From Pycnopodia helianthoides (Eukaryota > Echinodermata > Asteroidea > Forcipulatida > Asteriidae), in NCBI GenBank assembly GCA_032158295.1, contig CM063252.1, positions 16,416,138 to 16,480,137 on the forward strand: 64,000 nt of DNA, in the 5' to 3' direction. The notes below the pieces were generated by a model. That model was not told the DNA's origin. It made no database searches and saw nothing but the letters and a program-made list of their open reading frames with translations. Made by a program: the position numbers and the translations under genes. Below, in pieces: positions 56,895 to 64,000 of this stretch. Position 1 is the stretch's first letter. Each line of letters opens with the position of its first letter.

Positions 56895-58943
56895 TCAATG
56901 TTTAATGTGTGATATAAAGGAAGTGTTAAGAAGATGCACAGGGTAGGACATTATTCAGGCATGAATGCCGTCAGCCCCTGACCAAAAAGGTTAGAGGCGG
57001 TCATCCCCGAAGCTGATGGCAACGAGTCAGACAAGAGAATCGTAGGGCCGCGGGGCACGCGCGGCGTTGGCGACGAAAATCATAGTTCATAGAAGATGCT
57101 CGCTATTTACCTTATTAATATCGGCATTGCACCGTGCTGCAGTAATTACTGCAATTCCACTTGTGGCATGGTTTGTAGGATGTTTGATGACGCAATATTT
57201 GTTCTATAGGTGGGGTCAAATGTTGTTTTTCATCATCGTGATGCTGATTATGATCAGGAAAGAATCAGTGGAAGTCACATTTGCTGAGAAAACGGCACAA
57301 AAATCTGTCACGGTATTTCCACAAGAACATCAATTTCAACCGCGTTTAGCGAGGTGACAGCGGGTACCATCCGCATCTCTGGCGGCAGCATTCGCGAACG
57401 GACACCAACCGAATCCCTCAGAAAATCTGAGAAACGATCCAAACCATACTGCTTCGTAGGGAATCCTTTCTCAAACTGTTGTACAAGGTCGTACATTTTT
57501 GGAGTATTTACCAATCTGCGACCCAACCATTAAAGGTCATCGTTGTTGTTGTTGAAATTATAGTAAATTGGTTCCAATTCTCTAGTTTTCAACAAACACA
57601 CTGGAAAACAACCTGTGAAAATTGTATCATATCCGGACATCACATATTATAAACAAAACAGGACACAAGAGGAAGAAAACAAAGTTTGACAAGGGAATTT
57701 GTACACGTTTATATCGAATTCGGGAAATTGAAGCAAATAACGGTGATTGTTTGATTGAAGTCTCCAAACACTGCTTATTTGATTGTGACAGTGTGTCATC
57801 CAGAAATATTTCTCCGGAGAACTACTACTGGTACGTACTTTATTTTTAGTGAGCTCTCAGACTAAAACCTGATGAGCCCCCCCCCCCTCCCCCTTTCCTA
57901 TACCCTATGATTACAAGTCCTGTATTTTGTCTATAATGGGTGGCTACTACACGAAGGCTGCTATGAAGGCTTGCGACCATTTTAATTTACATCACACTGG
58001 GGTAAATTCTCATCCTCGTGTTTTCTTTTGGTGAACCCATCTTAAGACGACCACTCCCTTTTTGGGATAAAGTTTGCACACAGAAGATAGATTAATAAAA
58101 ACAGCATTAATTGAAAACCTGTTAAATTGTAAGGCAGTGTTTTGATAGGCCTAGATAAATTTGGCGTGCTTTCCACACACTAAAAACGAAAATATTGTGT
58201 GATTTCGGCTCCAGTCCGAACAAAGGTAGAGGTTAACAGTCTCGTTTTTTACATTTGCAAACAAACACCTTTATTGAATTGTAAGACAGTGTTGTGAGAG
58301 ATAAAAATTGTCAGTTATCAAAGACACGCTGGAATGCTTTCCAAAAAGGGAAAAAAAAAAAAGAAAAAAAGGGAGATTTGGTGACGTCGGCTCCAAATTG
58401 GTCGGTGCATGACGCGATGTCTTTTTTTTGTTTTTCACATTCAAGACGAATACCCACCCATCGGGATTGTGTTATCGAGGAGACGGTAATGACATGTAAT
58501 CGAGGATCTCTCACTCTGACTATGACGTGAACAACTGTGGAGATTATGGACACCCCCCCCCCCCCGAAATAAAAGATGAATAATTCTGGTGCGGGAAAAA
58601 AAAAACGTGGGAAGCTACCCACGCCCGGCCAATTGTTGTCGATTTTTTATGAAAGATTCATGCAGAGAATGTTATCGATACACGACCGTGAGGAGTGTAT
58701 TAGTGCGGAGAGGGATTCGGTGGTGTAGGGGAGTGTGGTGTTACAGCAAGAGCTGACGTATGTCTTGACTGCCCACATAGTGATATTGCTCTTCAGTGGA
58801 AATGAAATCTTCGCGGCGAAGTTTATTGTTTAAAGCTTGGACCAAACAATGCCACTTCTTAGACTTTTGTGGGCACATAAAATGTGACGAGTTTCTTGAA
58901 AACTAGAAACTGTGACTCAATTAACTTTTCACCTCATCCATGG
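56895..58943. other. No gene confirmed
   Basis: Contains a 37-codon frame (57096-57209) with a Cys cluster (C-C-S-N-Y-C-N-S-T-C) and a 96-codon overlapping frame with hydrophobic segments; neither has further support. Confidence 0.3.
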
Positions 58944-59114
58944 GCAAGTTCGGTGGGCGACTAGAGTGACTAGACTAACCAGAAACAGTGTGTGACGTAG
59001 CTCTCGAATTTACTAGATCGACCATGCTCCAGTGCATGGTCGAGCTAGTCAATCTTCCTGTGCTCTATGGTTTCTAGTAAGTCTAGTCACTCCAGTAGCC
59101 CACCCGAACTTGCT
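58944..59114. mobile_element. Foldback element, nearly a full-length hairpin
   Basis: GGCAAGTTCGGTGGGCGACT and GAGTGACTAGACTAACCAG at the left mirror TAAGTCTAGTCACTCCAGTA and GCCCACCCGAACTTGCTCC at the right. The middle is also palindromic (GATCGACCATGC / GCATGGTCGAGC). Confidence 0.65.
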
Positions 59115-59339
59115 CCATTATGCAACGTCTTCGGGTTCCTTAAGCAACCAATCGGATGGAATAAAAAATGTACTATTAACAATTCCTATACTTGCGGATT
59201 AAATATGTAGTGATTTGTATTAGTCGAGAACCAATCACTTGATGCGCTACAAAGACGCAAGCACACTCGTTGAAGGAATGGAAATACCGTCGGCTACACT
59301 CTTCCAAAACAATGCACCTCCGGCATCCATTTACGATTT

Positions 59340-59525
59340 AACTAGAGGAGTAGACTGAATGTACGCTTCGTAAAACAAAACAATGTACCACACCCCTTTT
59401 TGAAATGTCTCTTGGGAAGTAACTATTACTCGTAAACTTGCGGGTACGACCATGTACAAATTTGCTTCGCTGTGGTCTCGACGTTTCGAGCAGTATACTC
59501 TGTTCGTCTTCAGGAGAAATGCCTG
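59340..59525 (-). mobile_element. Penelope-like element tail fragment, second copy
   Basis: Downstream of the motif on the minus strand are CATGGTCGTACCCGCAAGTT and AATAGTTACTTC, as in the copy at 15840-16010. Confidence 0.4.
59474..59517 (-). ncRNA. Hammerhead-like motif of a Penelope-like element, second copy
   Basis: On the minus strand: CTGAAGA, stem II GAACAG/CTGCTC, then GAAACGTC and GAGACC. Stem I (TCTC/GAGA) is 4 bp, better than the copy at 15853. The stem II changes relative to that copy partly keep pairing. Confidence 0.45.
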
Positions 59526-59924
59526 ATAAAAAACTAGAGGATTGGAATTGTACGTTTCATTCAAAAAACCGATGACCAGTCTGTGGTCTCTTGAAGGCTA
59601 GAGTACTCGAAAACAATGATGATGTAATATCGTGTATTTGGAATTGTAAGCATTTTCATAGACCCTCTTGAATGCTGATTTACCAAGTGGCGAAACTCGA
59701 GAGAATTTCTCAAAGCTAGTTCTGGTTCAAGAATTTCATCACCGGTCTGTAGACCCAATGTGATGTGATGTTCAAGATACACATTGTCAAATGCGGATAA
59801 ACTGTTATGCCCCCACCCCCCCCCCCCCACACACACACCCTTCTTCTCCTTGTTCTTGGACTATGTGTGGAAGTTAGTCTACATTACGCGTCGCGAACGT
59901 TGCATACATTATTCACAAGACGGG

Positions 59925-60313
59925 TTAAAGACACTGGACACCTTATTTGTCAAAGACCAGTCTTCTCACTTGGTGTATCTCAACATATGCACAAAATAAC
60001 AAACCTGTGAAAATTTGAACTCAATTGGTCGTTGAAGCTGCGAGATAATAATGGAAGAAAAAACACCCTTGTCACACGAAGTTGTGTGCTTTCAGATGCT
60101 TGATTTCGAGACCTCACGCGTGAGGTCTCAAAATCAATTTAAATATTTTACTGAGAAATTACTTCTTTCTCAAAAACTACGTTACTTCAGAGGGAGCCGT
60201 TTCTCACATTGTTTTATACTTTCAACAGCTCTCCACTCCACTGCTCGTTACCACGTAAGTTTTTATGCTAACAATTATTTTGAGTAATTACCAATAGTGT
60301 CCAGTGCCTTTAA
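59925..60313 (-). mobile_element. TTAA element, family C, reverse orientation
   Basis: TTAAAGACACTGGACACC at the left and AGTGTCCAGTGCCTTTAA at the right. The central palindrome here is GAGACCTCACGCGTGAGGTCTC, a compact symmetrical variant. Confidence 0.8.
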
Positions 60314-60484
60314 GACTTCTCTGCTGTCATGTTGATCACTCACTCTGTCAGGTTTATACATTTGGAATGACCAAAAGGCCGTCATCCAAAAGCTGAAGCA
60401 GACTGTTTTATTTTCCAAACGAACGGGCTCTTTTCATGTACATAGAGACGAAGTGACTTTTCACTAAAAAACAGACATAGTGTA

Positions 60485-60878
60485 TTAAAGGAACATTACG
60501 GAATTGGTAAGAAAAAAAATTGTAAAATATACTTTTTGATCACAGATTTACATAAAACTTACACGGTCTAATGATGATGATAATAGAAAACATCCCTTGA
60601 AATATTTATGTCTGAATTGCCATATTTGATGAGATATGAATAAACTAATTTTCCGATTGGATTTTATCGCTCAGTGAGCGTTTTATTCATTTTTTGAATC
60701 TATCTGATATCATGCAAATGTGTAATCGATTTTTCACTATTTTCTCGTGACCCAGATGGCCGGTCGATCTCAAACTTCTACAGGTTTGTCAGTTTATGTA
60801 TATGGTGGATTAAATAAAGTGCTTACACTGCCAGCAACTGTTTTGTTAGCAAAAACCAATTCTGTAATGTTCCTTTAA
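60485..60878 (+). mobile_element. TTAA element, family A
   Basis: Full-length copy; left end TTAAAGGAACATTACGGAAT, right end intact, centre CGCTCAGTGAGCG intact. Confidence 0.9.
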
Positions 60879-60940
60879 GTTCAATATTATATACGCTAAC
60901 AACAAGGTTACTTCCCAAACTTGGAGACAAAAACTAAACC

Positions 60941-61095
60941 AAGGGCCTTTTCCAAACCTAGGCTTGGACTCGGGCTCCGGCTCGGACTCCTTCGTTAGTG
61001 TTGGAGCAGTACGTATTTTGCACGGTGTTTCCATCATCAAACGAAAACCTGAGCCGGAGCTGGAGCCCAATACGATGTTTGGAAAAGGCACCGAT
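60941..61095. mobile_element. Small inverted-repeat element, second copy
   Basis: GGGCCTTTTCCAAACCTAGG with GGGCTCCGGCTCGG at the left mirrors GAGCCGGAGCTGGAGCCC and GTTTGGAAAAGGCACC at the right, the same design as 48391-48547. Confidence 0.5.
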
Positions 61096-63204
61096 AAAAC
61101 AATTAGCAATTCCAGTTTTATGAAATTGTTTCTAATGAAAATATGTGTTACTACTGTCAAAACAAGAAAAGGAACTTACCCACATTGGTATTTTAAGCGA
61201 CTATCCAGATATGCTATTTGGAAGTGCACTGTATATTCACCAAGAGGTCCGTGCCATCACGTGTGCAATCACAAGACGTAAAAAAATCCAAACTGAACGT
61301 CTCTCACAATGCAGTTGATGGTATACAACCCGATAAGCTCCAACTCGCATTTCAAAGATCAATGTAAGGATGAAAGTCCACCCAGAGCAGTCAAACACAA
61401 TCTGTTTGCTACCTCTCCGTATAATGGAAACCTCGGGGTACCTCGCAGAGGCGTTGTGCAACCCTCACGGGTAAAAGCGGATGGTGTGTTCAAAGAAAAT
61501 TCACATGATTATGAGGCTGAGAAGAGGAATAAAAAAAGAGGCAGTAAACATGCCTCCCTTGATCAAGGTTTACTGCGGGAGGAGATCCGATCCGATGAAT
61601 GCAGGTGCTGGCAAATGTAAGTTGAGTCAACCCCCGATGAAAAGCGATTACAACTCATGGCCGAACGTGACCCTCAGGGCCCTGGTGACGTCTCCTCTGT
61701 CAGTACGGAGGCTCCCCCTCTCTGCCTCCCCGGGGTTTCGACGAAGATGCTGCTGATGAACAAAATCTCATCCGATTTTGTGCAACAGTAAGTTCAACTA
61801 CTCATTTACGCACAGGTGTCGAGCACTGTTAAATCCCACTGACTCTCATTTACATGTTATAGGGCTCGGAGAGGAATTGATGAAGTGTGCGCGGTTTTGA
61901 TCCGGCCGTTTGGGGAGGGGGGGGGGCTCTGGGAAGGGTGGGTGCGCAATTACCTGACGGCGTACGGGCCGAGTTAGAGGGGAAGATTAGAGTCACTGAT
62001 GTGACATGCTCAGAAAGAAGACGTAGCATTTATTGGCTCCTGCATGCGCTCACAGCCTCTCACGCCCAACGGTGATCATTCTGCTGGTGATGATCCACAA
62101 GCTGTTTTTTGCGCTCAGTCAAGATACTAATGGATGCATTTGTTTAGAAGTCAACTGGGCGATTCCAACCAACAACCTGTAGGGTGACAAAAATGGTAAT
62201 AAATAAAACATGCAATTTTAAAGGGAAGATGCGTAAATGGGTTTAGAATAGGTAAAACAATCATTTAATCCTCTTGGCCTACAATAAACATACTATACAT
62301 ACAATCTTTGAGAATTTCACCCGGCTGGCCACATTCTTAGTAAAAACAACAACAGCAGATAGCAGCAACAACAACAGCAACAATAACATTTAGCGCAGCA
62401 GCAGCAATAACAAGAAGCATGTTGATAATTTAGATGAATACAAATTGCTTGGAATTCTATATTTTCTCGACTTCGACGACAGTATTTCGACGACAGTATT
62501 TCATAGGAATACTTTTCTTTCGCAATGGACAAACATTTTTAGTGAGCTCCCTGATATAAAAAAAAAATTGCTGTTTTTCGACAATTACCAATCCAAAATT
62601 ATGTTACCTTGAATGGAACAGAGAGAAAGGCCAAACCGATTAAAAATTAACCGCGCTTAATATACACCCATTATCTATCACTAATGCTAGTTGACACACA
62701 AGTCTTCATTTATTAACGGTAATTGTTCTGTTTTAACTGCAATAAGGAGCACCCCCCTAAAAAAGAAAAAAAAAGACAGACAGACAACAAGCAATGGACA
62801 ATTTCCACAGAGTCTACATTCATTTATGTGATAGGCCCCCTTAAATGCAATTTCTGGCGGCACAAGTATTTTTTAGGACGCCTTTTCCTAAGCAGATGTC
62901 CCAAACAGCGACAGGCTAGACTTTATTTGAAATTTATAGGACCTGAAAATAAAAAAATCCTAACTTTGACCAAAACAAATTCAGTACTATACACCCAACC
63001 CTTTAAACGGGAGAATTGTTTAAAGCTGACTATCTCTGAATGGTTTTGAGAAAAAAGAAAACATTAATGAAAAAATAAAATTGCGATTATACTCCGGTTG
63101 ACATGTCATGAATACAAATTATAGGTTAGCCTTGAAATTCACTATAATGTATTCGAACAGGAGAGAGAACGCAAAGTTCTGGAAATATCCGCAGATGATA
63201 TACA
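61096..63204. other. No gene confirmed; GC-richer block 61309-61760
   Basis: The frame 61309-61620 (ATG start, charged, 103 codons) runs into AAAT|GTAAGT at 61616. The block is GC-richer than the surroundings and could hold an exon, but no family is recognised. A trinucleotide tract follows at 62343. Confidence 0.3.
62343..62412 (+). repeat. AAC/AGC trinucleotide tract
   Basis: Interrupted AAC, AGC and CAG units. The Cys-rich minus-strand frame over it is an artefact. Confidence 0.8.
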
Positions 63205-63415
63205 CTGTACACTCGGATCCAGGTCACGTGGAGCCTGGGTGACATATTTCTGGGTCAGTATGACCTTGCATCTGTCCCTCAAAATTACCCTGAAATGGGT
63301 CAAAATGATGCATAATTCAAGTAATTCCAGTTTTCCTGGTCAGTCTGACCCAGAAATGGGTCAGGCCACCCTGGACACGGAATCCCGATCGAACCCGGGA
63401 GTTTTTGAACTGAAA
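63205..63415. mobile_element. GGGTCA-type repeat element, first of two adjacent
   Basis: CTGGGTCAGTATGACC, GAAATGGGTCA and CAGTCTGACCCAGAAATGGG, then CGAACCCGGGAGTTTTTGA at the right end. Boundaries are approximate. Confidence 0.5.
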
Positions 63416-63420
63416 CCTGT

Positions 63421-63655
63421 CGCTCTAAAAACTCCCTGTCAGATTTAATTGACCCGGTTTCGGGTTCCAGGGAGGGGGGGGGGTGGCCTGACCAATTTTG
63501 GGTCAGTGTGGCACGGAATCTGTGTACAATGACCCAGAAAATGTTCAAAGTGACGCAGAATCCAAGTTTAAATCTATTTGTTTTACCACTTTCCGTGTCA
63601 GCCTGTATCGGGAATGGGCCAGGCCAACCTGTACATGTCGTCGAGTAAAAAGCAT
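63421..63655. mobile_element. GGGTCA-type repeat element, second of two adjacent
   Basis: CGCTCTAAAAACTCCCTGTC followed by ATTGACCCGGTTTCGGG matches the left end of other copies. TGACCCAG motifs continue to about 63610. The right end is unclear. Confidence 0.5.
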
Positions 63656-63708
63656 TTCCCGGGGACTCTGTCAAAACTTGTACATGGATCACCGGTGGTC
63701 TGGATGCC

Positions 63709-64000
63709 AACCTGTTAAACTACTTTACAGTTTATCAAACCTAGTGAACAGATCACACCTTTTTAAACTGTTAAAGAACCTGTTTAATTACTTTAAGGTT
63801 ATCAAACCTAGTGAACAGATTACACCTTTTTAAACTTATAAAGAACCTGTTAAATTACTTTACGGGTTATCAAACCTAGTGAACAGATTACACCTTTTTA
63901 AACTGTTAAAGAACCTGTTAAATTACTTTACAGGTTATCAAACCGAGTAAACAGGTTACACATTTTTAAAATGTTAAAGAACCTGTTCAATTACTTTACA
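63709..64000 (+). repeat. Tandem repeat, 67-68 bp unit, continuing past the window
   Basis: AACCTGTT recurs at 63709, 63777, 63844, 63912 and 63980, each followed by ATTACTTTA-like and TTATCAAACC(T/G)AGTGAACAG sequence. At least four units. Confidence 0.9.

Noticed and set aside
57096..57209. 37-codon frame with a Cys cluster, like a small secreted peptide
   Set aside because: No clear signal peptide, no splice or promoter evidence; this length is expected by chance.
1..64000. CRISPR array
   Set aside because: Repeats are tandem without spacer structure or are dispersed transposons; the sequence is eukaryotic.

Overview
This is eukaryotic nuclear DNA, AT-rich, with no prokaryotic gene organisation, no operons and no long coding sequences. 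It is dominated by short non-autonomous transposons, microsatellites, minisatellites and retroposon debris. Several dispersed repeats look like ones I associate with echinoderm genomes, most likely a sea star. That assignment rests on memory of repeat families and is an inference; no coding region fixes the species.

The window appears to be intergenic and intronic sequence holding only short exons. The best gene signal is a minus-strand first coding exon at 25190-25271. It has a strong Kozak start, a signal peptide and the sequence LPETVRLG just before a consensus splice donor. This resembles the N-terminus of kainate/AMPA-type ionotropic glutamate receptors. If right, everything to the left of 25190 is at least partly first intron, and 25272 onward is 5' UTR and promoter. 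Weaker exon candidates are a plus-strand pair at 3370-3377 and 4129-4211, and minus-strand candidates at 47054-47112 and 54953-55048.

Layout: 1-5414 has decayed TTAA elements, a 1.76 kb terminal-inverted-repeat element with a 4-bp target duplication, and a family A element. 5415-15150 holds a two-copy 252-bp tandem duplication, AAC and CTAA microsatellites and TTAA elements. 15840-20165 holds a Penelope-like tail with a hammerhead-like motif, a TTAA element with a long central palindrome, and an 87-96 bp minisatellite. 20166-31330 is mostly unique and includes the receptor-like exon. 31330-38052 has a tRNA-derived SINE, a nested insertion and several GGGTCA elements. 38053-50321 has more family A elements, foldback elements and a Harbinger-like element with TAA target duplications. 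50322-64000 has further TTAA elements, a second Penelope-like tail, foldbacks and a 67-68 bp tandem repeat running off the right edge.

The most notable pattern is a set of TTAA-flanked element families (about 20 copies in 64 kb). They share a layout: TTAAAGG ends, a family-specific central palindrome and a common block near one end. The ends differ between families.
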